Source: Bradyrhizobium sp. SZCCT0231
GTDB lineage: Bacteria > Pseudomonadota > Alphaproteobacteria > Rhizobiales > Xanthobacteraceae
DNA: 64,000 bases
Assembly (NCBI RefSeq): GCF_018130245.1
Contig: NZ_JAFCKP010000012.1
Coordinates: 62,001 to 126,000 of the forward strand
Reading direction: 5' to 3'
Under the pieces are notes generated by a model. It searched no databases. It had not been told where the DNA came from and saw only the letters and a program-made list of their open reading frames with translations. The translations under genes were made by a program, and so were the position numbers. This document shows positions 1 to 12,571 of this stretch, one piece after another; positions within the stretch are counted from its first letter, which is position 1, and each line of letters starts with the position of its first letter.

Positions 1-917
1 TGCTGGTGCGGCCCGAAGATGCGCTGCAGTCATTGCGCACCGCGATGCTGCTCGGCGCCGTCGTACCGGAATTGCGCGGCCGCGCCGAGAAGATCGCGGG
101 CGAGCTCGGCGAGCTCGTGGCCTTGCGCAAGACCATCGCCATCGAGCGCGACCAGCTCGCCTCCGACCGCGACAAGGTCCACAACGACCAGACCCGGCTC
201 ACCGCTTTGGTCGACGAGCGGCAGCGCCAGCAGGCGGCACGCGAAAAGGATTTGGACGCCGAGAATTCGCGCGCCATCGCGCTATCAAGGCAGGTCGGCG
301 ATCTCCAGGGGCTGATCGCCAAGATGGAGCAGGACCTGCAAAGCGCCGCCAAGGCGGCCGAGAAGGCGGCTGAGGCTGCAAAGCAGGCCGAGGCCAAGGC
401 GGCCGCCAGCGCCAACTCCGGCGCCAAGTCGGGCCCGGGCGCTTTCAAGGACAAGTCCCGCACCACCCCGGCGATCGCCTTCGCCTCGGCCAAGGGCCTC
501 CTGCCGCTTCCGGTTAACGGTAACAAGATCAGGGATTTTGGCGGTTCCGACGGGGTCGGCGGGGTCCAGAAGGGTATTTCGCTGGCCACCAAGCCAGGCT
601 CCCAGGTCACGACGCCGTGTGACGGCTGGGTGGTCTATGCCGGCCCATTCCGCAGCTATGGACAACTCTTGATCCTCAATGCCGGGGGCGGGTATCATGT
701 CCTGATCGCCGGGATGGAGCGCATTTCGGTCAACATCGGACAGTTTGTGCTCACGGGGGAGCCGGTCGCGACCATGGGGTCGACATCTCAAGTCGCCTCC
801 ATTCTCGCCACGAACGCGAGTCAACCTGTGCTGTATGTCGAGTTCCGTAAAGACGGCACTCCAATCGATCCAGGCCCATGGTGGGCCGCAAATGAAGGCG
901 AGAAGGTTCGCGGATGA
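1..917 (+). CDS. envC: murein hydrolase activator EnvC family protein (5' partial)
   Basis: The reading frame is open to the left edge, so the N-terminus (signal peptide and first coiled coil) lies outside the window; the GTG at 6 is only the first start-like codon. What is visible is a charged, Ala/Lys/Glu-rich coiled coil over roughly the first 140 residues, then a LytM/M23 domain to the end. The usual M23 zinc motif is degenerate: the expected H-x-G-x-D is replaced by Q-K-G-I-S, and the HxH site is not intact. This fits an EnvC-type activator of septal amidases rather than an active endopeptidase. It acts in the periplasm during division. It overlaps the S41 protease gene by 4 bases (ATGA), so the two are translationally coupled. 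envC next to a yibQ-like gene is also the E. coli order. Confidence 0.9.
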   Translation, partial: LVRPEDALQSLRTAMLLGAVVPELRGRAEKIAGELGELVALRKTIAIERDQLASDRDKVHNDQTRLTALVDERQRQQAAREKDLDAENSRAIALSRQVGDLQGLIAKMEQDLQSAAKAAEKAAEAAKQAEAKAAASANSGAKSGPGAFKDKSRTTPAIAFASAKGLLPLPVNGNKIRDFGGSDGVGGVQKGISLATKPGSQVTTPCDGWVVYAGPFRSYGQLLILNAGGGYHVLIAGMERISVNIGQFVLTGEPVATMGSTSQVASILATNASQPVLYVEFRKDGTPIDPGPWWAANEGEKVRG

Positions 918-2272
918 TGCGCAAGACTTCAGTAATCCTGCTCAGCGCAGCCACCGGTGCGGCGCTGACGCTGTTCGTGACCCAGCCGCGCGCGGTGTTC
1001 ATGGGCTCCAGCGCGCGAGCCGCCACCGCGGACACCTATCGCCAGCTCAACCTGTTCGGCGACGTGTTCGAGCGCGTGCGCTCCGACTATGTCGAGAAGC
1101 CCGACGACACCAAGCTGATCGAATCCGCAATCAGCGGCATGCTCACCGGCCTCGATCCGCATTCGAGCTACATGGACGCCAAGAGCTTCCGCGACATGCA
1201 GGTGCAGACCCGCGGTGAGTTCGGCGGCCTCGGCATCGAGGTCACGATGGAAGACGGCCTGATCAAGGTGGTCTCGCCGATCGACGACACGCCGGCCTCG
1301 CGCGCCGGCGTCATGGCCAACGACATCATCACCAATCTCGACGACGAGGCCGTGCAGGGCCTGACCCTGAACCAGGCGGTCGAGAAGATGCGCGGCCCGG
1401 TCAACACCAAGATCAAGCTCAAGATCATCCGCAAGGGCCAGGACAATCCGATCGAGGTCACCCTGGTCCGCGACAACATCCGCGTCCGCTCGGTGCGCGC
1501 GCGCGTCGAGCAGGATGACATCGGCTATATTCGCATCACCACCTTCAACGAGCAGACCACCGAAGGCCTGAAGCGCGAGATCTCCAGCCTCTCGAACCAG
1601 ATCGGCGACAAGCTGAAGGGCTTCATCATCGACCTGCGCAACAATCCGGGCGGCCTGCTCGAGGAAGCCGTCACCGTCTCCGACTCGTTCCTGGAGAAGG
1701 GCGAGATCGTCTCGACCCGCGGCCGCAATGCCGAGGAGACCCAGCGCCGCACCGCGCATTCCGGCGACCTGACCAAGGGCAAGCCGGTCATCGTGCTGGT
1801 CAATGGCGGCTCGGCCTCGGCCTCCGAAATCGTCGCCGGCGCGCTGCAGGACCACAAGCGCGCGACGATCGTCGGCACGCGCTCGTTCGGCAAGGGCTCG
1901 GTGCAGACCATCATTCCGCTCGGAAGCGGCAACGGCGCGCTGCGGCTGACCACTGCCCGCTACTACACGCCGTCGGGCAAGTCGATCCAGGCCAAGGGCA
2001 TCGTGCCCGACATCGAGGTGCTCCAGGACGTGCCGGACGAGCTGAAGTCGCGCACCGACACCAAGGGCGAGGCTTCGCTGCGCGGCCATCTGAAGAACGA
2101 TGGCGACGAGAAGACCGGCTCGCAGTCCTACGTCCCGCCGGATGCCAAGGACGACAAGGCGCTCAAGCTTGCCGGCGACCTGCTCCACGGCATCAAGAAC
2201 AGCGCCTCCGCCGCCCCCACGCCGGGTGGCGACAGCAAGGCCACGACCGACAAGCCCAAGGCTGCGAACTAA
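914..2272 (+). CDS. ctpA: S41 family C-terminal processing peptidase
   Basis: A 452-residue Ctp/Prc-type serine protease. A hydrophobic export segment lies near residues 5-25, a PDZ domain at about 95-165 (from 'GGLGIEVTMEDGL' onward), and the S41 catalytic domain at about 190-370. The nucleophile lies in 'GGSASASEI' (about residues 298-306) and the general-base lysine in 'SFGKGSVQ' (about 327). These enzymes trim C-termini of periplasmic proteins, often envelope or peptidoglycan enzymes. The C-terminal 90 residues are polar and low complexity. The start overlaps the envC stop, and a strong hairpin terminator follows the gene. A role with EnvC and the downstream deacetylase homologue in envelope remodelling is inferred from position. 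The exact subfamily (CtpA versus Prc) is not settled by sequence alone. Confidence 0.95.
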   Translation: MMRKTSVILLSAATGAALTLFVTQPRAVFMGSSARAATADTYRQLNLFGDVFERVRSDYVEKPDDTKLIESAISGMLTGLDPHSSYMDAKSFRDMQVQTRGEFGGLGIEVTMEDGLIKVVSPIDDTPASRAGVMANDIITNLDDEAVQGLTLNQAVEKMRGPVNTKIKLKIIRKGQDNPIEVTLVRDNIRVRSVRARVEQDDIGYIRITTFNEQTTEGLKREISSLSNQIGDKLKGFIIDLRNNPGGLLEEAVTVSDSFLEKGEIVSTRGRNAEETQRRTAHSGDLTKGKPVIVLVNGGSASASEIVAGALQDHKRATIVGTRSFGKGSVQTIIPLGSGNGALRLTTARYYTPSGKSIQAKGIVPDIEVLQDVPDELKSRTDTKGEASLRGHLKNDGDEKTGSQSYVPPDAKDDKALKLAGDLLHGIKNSASAAPTPGGDSKATTDKPKAAN

Positions 2273-2310
2273 GTCGGCGAACTAAGGCGGCGCCACGCGC
2301 GATCTCGCGA

Positions 2311-2340
2311 AAAGGGCGGCTCCTCGAGCCGCCCTTTTTG
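2311..2340 (+). terminator. Rho-independent terminator after ctpA
   Basis: An inverted repeat with arms AAAGGGCGGC and GCCGCCCTTT around a 7-base loop is followed by a run of T. It lies 39 bases after the ctpA stop and closes the envC-ctpA transcription unit. Confidence 0.85.
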
Positions 2341-2430
2341 CTTGGAACTCCTGCCGTCCCCGGCCTATCGCGGCCTGCCGCCGCTTGACCACGGCGTGGT
2401 ATCGTCCGCTGGAGTGATTCGGGATCGCGC

Positions 2431-3654
2431 ATGACTGAAACGGCCGATGATCTGAGCGCCCCGCTCGGACAGGACAAGCCGCGCCGGAAACGCCGGCTGC
2501 GGCTGCCGTTCACCGCCATGCAGCTGCTGGCCGTCCTGCTCGGCCTGTTCCTCGTCACCTTTGCCGGCTTCGCCATCTTCAACAAGGACCCGCTCGGCGG
2601 CGAGCCGATCATCCGGATCGCGATCCGCGCTCCCAATGCCACGGACGAGAAGCCGGCAGCCTCCGGCCACGGCTCGGAGAGCAAGCCGGAAGGCAGGCAC
2701 GAGACCAAGGAGGCGCCGAAGCAGGCCGTCCCCGGAGAGCAGAAGACCATCACCATGATCGACGGCTCGACCGGCGCCCGCCACGACGTGGTGATCGGCA
2801 GCGGCGATGCTGCGGACAAGGGCGAGGCAGCGTCCGCCCCGCCGCCCGTCATGGCCGGGATCAATCCGAAGCTGCTGGAGAAATCACGCTACGGCATGAT
2901 CCCGGCGGTCGCCGACGGGCTGAAGCCGTTCAACGTCTATGCGGCGGACGCCGACCGCGCCAAGGCCGCCAAGATGCCCGTGGTCGCGATCGTGATCGGC
3001 GGCCTCGGCGTCGGCGCCGCCAAGACCCTAGATGCCATCATGAAGCTGCCGCCGGCGGTGACGCTGGCCTTCACGCCCTACGGCGCCGACCCCGGCAAGC
3101 TCGCCGAGCGGGCCCGCGCGCAGCGCCACGAGATCTTCCTCCAGATCCCGATGGAGCCCTACGACTTCCCCGACAACGATCCTGGGCCGCAGACGCTGCT
3201 GACCTCGCTCAGCCCCGACCAGAACATGGACCGCCTGCACTGGCACCTCAGCCGGATGCAGGGCTATGCCGGCCTCACCAATTTCATGGGCGCCCGCTTC
3301 ATCGCGACCGAGCCGGCGATGCAGCCGATCATCCGCGAGGCGGCCAAGCGCGGCCTCGGCTTCTTCGACGACGGCTCCTCGCCCCGCAGCATCGCGCCCC
3401 AGGCCGCGGCGAATCAGGCGATGCCGTTCGGCAAGGGCGACATCGCGATCGACGTGGTGCCGACCCCGACCGAGATCGACCGCGCCCTGAACAAGCTCGA
3501 ATCGACGGCGCGCGAGCGTGGCATCGCTGTCGGCACGGCCTCCGCCCTGCCCGTCTCGATCGAGCGCATCAGCGCCTGGACCAGGACATTGGGCGACCGA
3601 GGTATCCTTCTGGTGCCATTGACAACCGCGATGCTGAAATCAAAATCCAGCTAA
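2431..3654 (+). CDS. divergent polysaccharide deacetylase family protein (YibQ-like)
   Basis: 407 residues. The N-terminus is short, cytoplasmic and basic ('[10 protein letters not shown]'), followed by one membrane helix at about 29-51, a polar low-complexity linker to about residue 150, and a C-terminal NodB-fold-like domain of the divergent polysaccharide deacetylase family (formerly DUF610) from about 185. Recognisable family segments are '[12 protein letters not shown]', 'VTLAFTPYG', '[14 protein letters not shown]' and 'LTNFMGARF'. The canonical metal-binding triad of active deacetylases is not evident, as is usual for this family. It would be anchored in the inner membrane facing the periplasm. 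E. coli yibQ also sits beside envC, which supports an envelope role; the substrate is unknown. Confidence 0.9.
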   Translation: MTETADDLSAPLGQDKPRRKRRLRLPFTAMQLLAVLLGLFLVTFAGFAIFNKDPLGGEPIIRIAIRAPNATDEKPAASGHGSESKPEGRHETKEAPKQAVPGEQKTITMIDGSTGARHDVVIGSGDAADKGEAASAPPPVMAGINPKLLEKSRYGMIPAVADGLKPFNVYAADADRAKAAKMPVVAIVIGGLGVGAAKTLDAIMKLPPAVTLAFTPYGADPGKLAERARAQRHEIFLQIPMEPYDFPDNDPGPQTLLTSLSPDQNMDRLHWHLSRMQGYAGLTNFMGARFIATEPAMQPIIREAAKRGLGFFDDGSSPRSIAPQAAANQAMPFGKGDIAIDVVPTPTEIDRALNKLESTARERGIAVGTASALPVSIERISAWTRTLGDRGILLVPLTTAMLKSKSS

Positions 3655-3730
3655 ATCAACGAATTGGTACGGCACGGCTCCCGCGGGGCCGCATCAAGCC
3701 GGACCTGAGGCATGCGAGAGGTCTGGCGGA

Positions 3731-4237
3731 ATGGCGCGTTACGAGGATCTGCCCTACCGGACCTGCGTCGGTGTGATGCTGATCAATCCAAAGGGACTGG
3801 TGTTCATCGGCCGCCGCGCCGGTGGCATCGAGCATGTCGATGACGCCCATGTCTGGCAGATGCCGCAGGGCGGCGTCGATCCCGGCGAGGACACCTGGGA
3901 AGCGGCCAAGCGCGAGCTCTACGAGGAGACCAGCGTACGCTCGGTCGAGCGGCTCGGCGAAGTCCCGGACTGGCTCACTTACGACATTCCACGCACGGTT
4001 GCGGGACGCGCCTGGAAGGGCCGCTACCGCGGCCAGCGCCAGAAATGGTTCGCGGTCCGCTTCACCGGCAAGGACAGCGAGATCAACGTCGAAAAGCCCG
4101 GCGGTGGCGGCCACAAGGCGGAATTCGTGAGCTGGCGCTGGGAATCGATGAAGAACCTCCCCGGGCTGATCATCCCGTTCAAGCGCCCGGTCTATGAGCG
4201 CGTGGTGAAGGAATTTTCCGCGCTGGCGGATGAATGA
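3731..4237 (+). CDS. rppH: RNA pyrophosphohydrolase (Nudix), first copy
   Basis: A 168-residue Nudix hydrolase. The Nudix box is complete at about residues 45-67 ('[20 protein letters not shown]' followed by TSV), with the REUxEE metal-binding core. Family segments '[11 protein letters not shown]', 'WQMPQGG' and '[14 protein letters not shown]' place it with RppH/YgdP, which removes pyrophosphate from 5'-triphosphate mRNA ends to start decay, and with the related Ap5A hydrolases of Rhizobiales such as IalA. The ATG at 3731 follows an AGAGG element at a suitable distance. A second paralogue lies 105 bases downstream, separated by a palindromic repeat. Which of the two is the main RppH cannot be decided here. 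Confidence 0.95.
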   Translation: MARYEDLPYRTCVGVMLINPKGLVFIGRRAGGIEHVDDAHVWQMPQGGVDPGEDTWEAAKRELYEETSVRSVERLGEVPDWLTYDIPRTVAGRAWKGRYRGQRQKWFAVRFTGKDSEINVEKPGGGGHKAEFVSWRWESMKNLPGLIIPFKRPVYERVVKEFSALADE

Positions 4238-4245
4238 TCCTTATT

Positions 4246-4327
4246 GTCGTCCCGGGGCGATGCGACAGCATCGAACCCGGGACCTCGAGATTCCGGGTTC
4301 GCGCTCCGCGCGCCCCGGAATGACGAC
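4246..4327 (+). repeat. intergenic palindromic repeat, CCGGAATGAC family (copy 1, shortened)
   Basis: The segment begins GTCGTCCCGGGGCGATGCG and ends GCGCGCCCCGGAATGACGAC. The outer arms can pair, with an inner GCGCTCCGCGCGC-type stem. Longer copies of the same family lie at 13170, 28918, 36895 and 56016. It fills the gap between the two rppH genes. Confidence 0.85.
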
Positions 4328-4342
4328 GAGAGATATTTGCAA

Positions 4343-4843
4343 GTGACCAATGAAAAGCCCTACCGCCCCAATGTCGGCATCGCGCTGTTCAACACCGATG
4401 GCCGTGTGCTGATCGGCCACCGCTTCAAGGGCGACGGGCCCGAGATCATCCTGCCCGGCCTCGACTGGCAGATGCCGCAGGGCGGCGTCGACGAGGGTGA
4501 GGACTTACGCGACGCGGCGATGCGCGAGCTCTGGGAGGAGACCAGCGTCGTCAGCGCCAACTATCTCGGCGAGACCGACTGGCTCACCTACGAATTCCCA
4601 CCCTATGACGGACCGCAGACGCACCGCCTCGCGAAATTCCGCGGCCAGCGGCAAAAATGGTTCGCGCTGCGCTTCACCGGCAAGGATGACGAGATCGATC
4701 CGCTGACCCCGCGCAACGGCCAGCCTGCGGAGTTCGACGCCTGGCGCTGGGAGCGCCTCGACCGCGTCGCCGACCTCGTGGTGCCGTTCCGCCGCGAGGT
4801 TTATCGCGCGGTGGCGCGAGAGTTTACGGGGTTCGCAAGCTGA
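4343..4843 (+). CDS. rppH: RNA pyrophosphohydrolase-like Nudix protein, second copy
   Basis: A paralogue of the gene just upstream, 166 residues from the GTG at 4343 ('VTNEKPYRPNVGIALF'). The frame is open back to 4244, but that extension would be translated from the palindromic repeat and has no counterpart in the family, so I chose the GTG. The Nudix box 'GGVDEGEDLRDAAMRELWEE' is intact and the segments 'DWQMPQGG' and '[14 protein letters not shown]' match copy 1 closely. It probably acts on diadenosine polyphosphates or 5'-capped or triphosphate RNA. The stop codon overlaps the first base of a 31-base repeat also found at 62211. Confidence 0.9.
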   Translation: MTNEKPYRPNVGIALFNTDGRVLIGHRFKGDGPEIILPGLDWQMPQGGVDEGEDLRDAAMRELWEETSVVSANYLGETDWLTYEFPPYDGPQTHRLAKFRGQRQKWFALRFTGKDDEIDPLTPRNGQPAEFDAWRWERLDRVADLVVPFRREVYRAVAREFTGFAS

Positions 4844-4873
4844 ACTGCGAAAACAACCCCATGCACAGTAGAG
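4843..4873. repeat. 31-base exact repeat, copy 1
   Basis: The 31 bases starting AACTGCGAAAACAACCCC and ending GCACAGTAGAG are identical to 62211-62241 on the same strand. This copy starts at the last base of the second rppH stop codon; the other lies within a signal-peptide coding region. The flanks are unrelated. Confidence 0.8.
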
Positions 4874-4968
4874 ATGGGGCTGAAATCATTGAAGAATTTT
4901 TGGCGGAAAATTTCGGCGTGAGTGGACACCGTCTTCGGAGCGCTAGTCGCGTCTAGTCGGGGCAAATC

Positions 4969-6618
4969 CTAATTGATCGGTCCCACCGTGAAGGGGCCGA
5001 TGGCGATGACGTGGCAATCGCGGTCGCGTTTGGCGCAGTCGGCGAGCGCGGAGGTGACGGCGGTCTGCTCGTCGGCGGCTTTGAGGCCGAGGCCGGGCCG
5101 GCCCGACGTGCCGACGGCGACGGCGTTCCAGCCCATGGCGTCGGTGAGCTTGCGTACGACCTCGCCACGCGCGTCGGCCATGATCGAGGCGTTGGAGGCG
5201 GCATTGAAGAAGCCGGTGACCCGGAACAAGGTCGGGATCGGCACGACGAAATTGTCGTCGATCGCGACGACCAGGCAGGCAACGCCGGCGATCGCGCCGC
5301 ACGATTCCAGCGAGCGCCGCGCGGCATCGTCGGCGGATGAGGCGCCCAGCACCATGAAATATTGCCCGCCCGGGCTGAGCGCGACCGAGCGGGATTTCGC
5401 CGCCGGCGCGAACATGTTCTCGAGCCGGATCTTTTGCGGATCGCGCACGATGGGAAAATCCTTCGAGGCGAATGCCCGCTCGGTCATGGCGTCATACCGG
5501 ACGTACGGCGCTGGCGGCATCGGCGGCTTGCCGTGGGTGTAGACGACGTTGTTGCCGACTGCATAGAGCTCGCAGCGCCGCGGCGATTGCGCGGCATCGG
5601 CGCGCTTCTGGCACTGCTCGAGCGCCATGCTGCGCGCGGCGTCCTCGTTCGGCTGGTTCAACGCCGAGCCGGTGAAGCCGCCGACATTGAGCGCGAAAGC
5701 CTTGTAGTCGCCGGCCGCTGAATATTCGCCAGCCAGGAAGTTGCGGACGCGCTCGTTGATGAAGGGCACGCTGTCGGCCGCGAGCTTGCCTGCCATCGGC
5801 GCGGCGGATGGTAACGGCGCGGGCATCGGCGCCATCGCGGCGCCGGCGTTCGGCGGCGTCATCGGCGTCTTTGCCATTTGAGTCGGCATCGGACTCGGCG
5901 TTGCGCTCGGCACGGCACCCGGTGGCGCGGCCAGCTTCGATGCGGCGGTCGCGGTCTGCTTGAGCTTGGTGTTGTAGAGAAAGCCGGTGACGACGATGCC
6001 GACGATCGAGACCACTGCGACCACCAGCGGCCACATCCACACCGGCGCCGCGGCCAGCTTGGCGCCCGGCTTCTTCAGCTGCGGCTTGGAATAGCTGCCG
6101 TCCTCGCGCCGCATCGCCACCATATAGGCGTGCACCGGCGTCGGGATGTTCTTGACCTCCTGCGCGCCGATGTCGGCGAACTGCACCGAGAGCTTGTTGG
6201 CGACCTGCTCATGCACCGCGCGGGAGACGCAGATGCCGCCGACCTCGGCAAGGCCTTCAAGGCGCGCGGCGATGTTGACGCCGTCCCCCAACAGATCGCC
6301 GTTGCGCTCGACGACGTCGCCGATGGTGATGCCGATGCGGAACGACATCTGCCGGCTCGGCGGGTAGGCCATGTTGCGCGTTCGCAAGCTTTCCTGGATG
6401 TCGATCGCGCAGCGCACCGCATCCACCGCGCTCGGGAATTCCGCGAGCACGGCATCGCCCGCCGTGTTGAAGATGCGCCCGCCCGCCTTGGCGATGAAAT
6501 CGTCGACGACCTCGCGATAGGAGGCGAGACGCCGCAGCGTCTCCTCTTCGTCTTCCGCGACCAGCCTCGAATACCCGGCAATATCGGCTGCGAAAATCGC
6601 CGCGATCTTGCGTTTCAT
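4969..6618 (-). CDS. class III adenylate/guanylate cyclase with extracytoplasmic Cys-pair repeats
   Basis: 549 residues from the ATG at 6618 ('MKRKIAAIFAADIAGYSRL'); an upstream in-frame start at 6702 adds 28 residues not expected in this family. The catalytic domain (about 3-170) keeps both metal aspartates (D12 in 'AADIAGYSRL', D55 in 'NTAGDAVLAEF') and the transition-state pair N115 and R119 ('GDGVNIAARLEGLA'), so activity is likely. A single membrane helix follows at about 193-215. Then come a Pro/Ala/Met-rich linker (about 225-280) and a C-terminal region with three similar blocks, each with a close Cys pair (C336/C349, C440/C448, C528/C535), placed outside the cytoplasm by topology. It probably makes cAMP. 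The tail may sense an envelope signal, which is inference. It stands alone, convergent with rppH and upstream of atpC on the same strand. Confidence 0.9.
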   Translation of the reverse strand: MKRKIAAIFAADIAGYSRLVAEDEEETLRRLASYREVVDDFIAKAGGRIFNTAGDAVLAEFPSAVDAVRCAIDIQESLRTRNMAYPPSRQMSFRIGITIGDVVERNGDLLGDGVNIAARLEGLAEVGGICVSRAVHEQVANKLSVQFADIGAQEVKNIPTPVHAYMVAMRREDGSYSKPQLKKPGAKLAAAPVWMWPLVVAVVSIVGIVVTGFLYNTKLKQTATAASKLAAPPGAVPSATPSPMPTQMAKTPMTPPNAGAAMAPMPAPLPSAAPMAGKLAADSVPFINERVRNFLAGEYSAAGDYKAFALNVGGFTGSALNQPNEDAARSMALEQCQKRADAAQSPRRCELYAVGNNVVYTHGKPPMPPAPYVRYDAMTERAFASKDFPIVRDPQKIRLENMFAPAAKSRSVALSPGGQYFMVLGASSADDAARRSLESCGAIAGVACLVVAIDDNFVVPIPTLFRVTGFFNAASNASIMADARGEVVRKLTDAMGWNAVAVGTSGRPGLGLKAADEQTAVTSALADCAKRDRDCHVIAIGPFTVGPIN

Positions 6619-6744
6619 CTGCCACCGGCCCCCGGAACAAATCCGCGGGCGCAGAATGCCGCTATCGGGAGCGCGGTGCAACAAAGTTTCAGCGCCCGCC
6701 ACGGTCGTGACGAGCGCTGAACTTATTCAGGAATTTTGAACCTT

Positions 6745-6770
6745 GAGCCCCGGAGCAGCTGCGCCGGGGC

Positions 6771-6771
<1 letters not shown>
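6745..6771 (-). terminator. hairpin at the end of the atp operon
   Basis: Arms AGCCCCGG (6745-6752) and CCGGGGCT (6764-6771) form a GC-rich stem that starts at the last base of the atpC stop codon. There is no clean U-run on the minus strand, so it may act as a 3'-end stabiliser or a weak terminator. Confidence 0.55.
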
Positions 6772-7181
<410 letters not shown>

Positions 7182-7200
7182 CTATCCGTTGTTTTCCGCT

Positions 7201-7282
7201 TGTCACCCGCGGGCTTGACCCGCGGGTCCATCCATCAGAATTCTTAACTGATGGATTGCCGGGTCAAGCCCGGCAATGACAC
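7201..7282 (-). repeat. palindromic repeat in the atpD-atpC gap
   Basis: Two hairpins are visible, one with ACCCGCGGG and CCCGCGGGT arms and a second formed by GCCGGGTC and GACCCGGC-type arms, bounded by TGTCA and TGACA. The repeat lies inside the atp operon. Confidence 0.75.
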
Positions 7283-7288
7283 CTAGAA

Positions 7289-8731
<1,443 letters not shown>

Positions 8732-8765
8732 TTACTGTCTCCTTCGATCCGAATTTCGTGTCCGG

Positions 8766-9638
8766 TCAGACTGCTTCTGCGCCGGAGATGATTTCGATGA
8801 GTTCCTTGGTGATCTGAGCCTGACGCGTGCGGTTGTAGACCAGCGTCTGCTTGCGGATCATCTCGCCGGCATTGCGGGTGGCGTTGTCCATCGCCGACAT
8901 CTGCGCACCGTAGAACGAGGCGTTGTTCTCGAGCAGGGCGCGGAAGATCTGCACCGCGAGGTTGCGCGGCAACAGGCGCGTGAGGATCTCGTCCTCCTCC
9001 GGCTCATATTCGTAAGACGTCGTGCTCGCAGCCGCGCCCTCCTCGACCACCAGCGGGATGATCTGCTGGGCGGTCGGGACCTGTGCGATCACCGACTTGA
9101 ATTGCGAGTAGAACAGCGTGCAGACGTCGAACTCGCCGGCGTCGAAACGGGCCAGAACCTTCTTGGCGATGTCCTCGGCGTTGACGAAGCCGAGCTGGCG
9201 CACGCTGCGCAGGTCGAGATGCTCGACGATCTGCTTGTCGAACTGACGGCGGAGCTGCTCGTAGCCCTTGCGGCCGACGCAGAAGAACTTCACGTCCTTG
9301 CCCTGCGCGCTCAGCGCCAGGGCGCGCTCGCGCGCCAGGCGCACGATCGAGGAGTTGAAGGCGCCGGAGAGCCCGCGCTCGCCGGTGCAGACCAGCAGCA
9401 GGTGCACCTGGTCCCTGCCGGTGCCGGCCAGCAGCGGCGGCGCGCCGGGCGAGCCCGCCGCGGCGCTGGCGATGTTGGAGATCACCACGCTCATCTTGTC
9501 GGCATAGGGACGCGCCGCTTCGGCGGCGGTCTGCGCACGGCGCAGCTTCGAGGCCGCGACCATCTGCATGGCCTTGGTGATCTTTTGCGTCGCCTTGGTG
9601 GAGGCGATGCGGACGCGCATGTCTTTAAGTGACGCCAT
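8766..9638 (-). CDS. atpG: F0F1 ATP synthase subunit gamma
   Basis: 290 residues. The N-terminal helix '[20 protein letters not shown]' and the C-terminal helix '[17 protein letters not shown]' form the rotating coiled coil, with the Rossmann-like domain between ('[19 protein letters not shown]'). Gamma is the central shaft that couples proton flow to catalysis. It is third in the operon; the gap to atpA upstream carries a palindromic repeat. Confidence 0.98.
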   Translation of the reverse strand: MASLKDMRVRIASTKATQKITKAMQMVAASKLRRAQTAAEAARPYADKMSVVISNIASAAAGSPGAPPLLAGTGRDQVHLLLVCTGERGLSGAFNSSIVRLARERALALSAQGKDVKFFCVGRKGYEQLRRQFDKQIVEHLDLRSVRQLGFVNAEDIAKKVLARFDAGEFDVCTLFYSQFKSVIAQVPTAQQIIPLVVEEGAAASTTSYEYEPEEDEILTRLLPRNLAVQIFRALLENNASFYGAQMSAMDNATRNAGEMIRKQTLVYNRTRQAQITKELIEIISGAEAV

Positions 9639-9691
9639 TCTTCGTCCCCGACGGTTCGATCCCTCGGATCAAGCCGCTAGCCTATCCCAGT

Positions 9692-9778
9692 CGTCATGCC
9701 CGGGCTTGTCCCGGCCATCCACGTTCTCCGTCTTCCACGCACAAGACGTGGATGGCCGGGACAAGCCCGGCCATGACG
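9692..9778. repeat. palindromic repeat 'GTCATGCCCGGGCTTGTCCC' family (copy 1)
   Basis: Left arm CGTCATGCCCGGGCTTGTCC and right arm GGACAAGCCCGGCCATGACG frame an inner hairpin with CCATCCACGT and ACGTGGATGG arms. Copies at 36220 and 60476 share the same arms. This one separates atpA from atpG within the atp operon. Confidence 0.85.
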
Positions 9779-9784
9779 GCGTTC

Positions 9785-11874
<2,090 letters not shown>

Positions 11875-12374
11875 AGACGCGCTCTTTTTGCTGTCAAACT
11901 CGCAAGGGAAAAACCGTCGCCACAAAGCGGCGCCTAGCGATCCAAGCCCTTGGAATTCAAGCGGGACTTCGATTTTCGACCAGCACGGGAGGTGCCGGGC
12001 TCGTTAAAATCGCGGCTTTGCTAACATAGCAGGCGCGCACGTGCAACATGACGCCAAATTAAAGGCATGGGGTTCTGTCGCCAGTTCGTCGCAGCCGGCA
12101 ACACCTCGAGCGCGACGGCGACGTCGTTGGCACCGATGTCCTCCCGTGTCGCGAAAATTCGGCGCGAGCCTTAGCGCGATCCTTGGCGGCACCCTTGCCG
12201 GCATCCTTGCCGCGATCCCCTCCATTGGTTCCTGCCGTCAGCGCATAGCGGCCATGAACACGGATCACCGAGGCGTGAGTCCGACCTCGCAAGTTCCACG
12301 CGCCGAATACTTACCCAATTCTAAACAATCGAGGCGATGACTTCGCTTTACAGTAATTTCAAGTAATTCATAGC

Positions 12375-12389
12375 TTAATAAATCGTTAA
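12375..12389 (+). promoter_or_regulatory. candidate CtrA binding site (TTAA-N7-TTAA)
   Basis: TTAATAAATCGTTAA is a perfect match to the TTAA-N7-TTAA consensus of the alphaproteobacterial cell-cycle regulator CtrA. It lies in AT-rich intergenic DNA about 185 bases upstream of the RlpA start. The consensus is established knowledge; binding here is inferred. Confidence 0.5.
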
Positions 12390-12534
12390 AGCCGAAGATT
12401 ACGGAACATCGGCCGAATATCGCACGCCGGTAACAAGATATTTCACGACGAAACATAGCGGATTTACTGCCTAATTCACGCCTCATTAGGAATCGAAACG
12501 CCAACCCGCTCACAAACTGATGAGGGCTCCACTA

Positions 12535-12548
12535 GCCACATGTGTGGC
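12535..12548. promoter_or_regulatory. inverted repeat upstream of rlpA
   Basis: GCCACA and TGTGGC arms are separated by TG, 23 bases before the rlpA start codon. The two-base spacer makes a DNA operator more likely than an RNA hairpin. The regulator is unknown. Confidence 0.4.
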
Positions 12549-12571
12549 AATACTAGCTTAGGGACCACTAA

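Larger units (their letters stand above)
11875..12571. other. intergenic region between atpH and rlpA
   Basis: About 700 bases between two divergent genes. The atpH side is GC-rich and should hold the atp operon promoter, though I see no clear -35/-10 pair. From about 12300 to 12571 the sequence becomes clearly AT-rich compared with the rest of the window and contains a CtrA-type box, a 10-base direct repeat (AGTAATT at 12352 and 12362) and an inverted repeat just before rlpA. Short frames here (12041-12340 plus, 12265-12513 minus) have no gene-like composition. Confidence 0.7.

Noticed and set aside
12041-12340. A 99-codon plus-strand frame between atpH and rlpA
   Set aside because: Arg/Ser/Pro-biased, no ribosome site and no family features; it runs from GC-rich into AT-rich DNA without a change expected of a gene.
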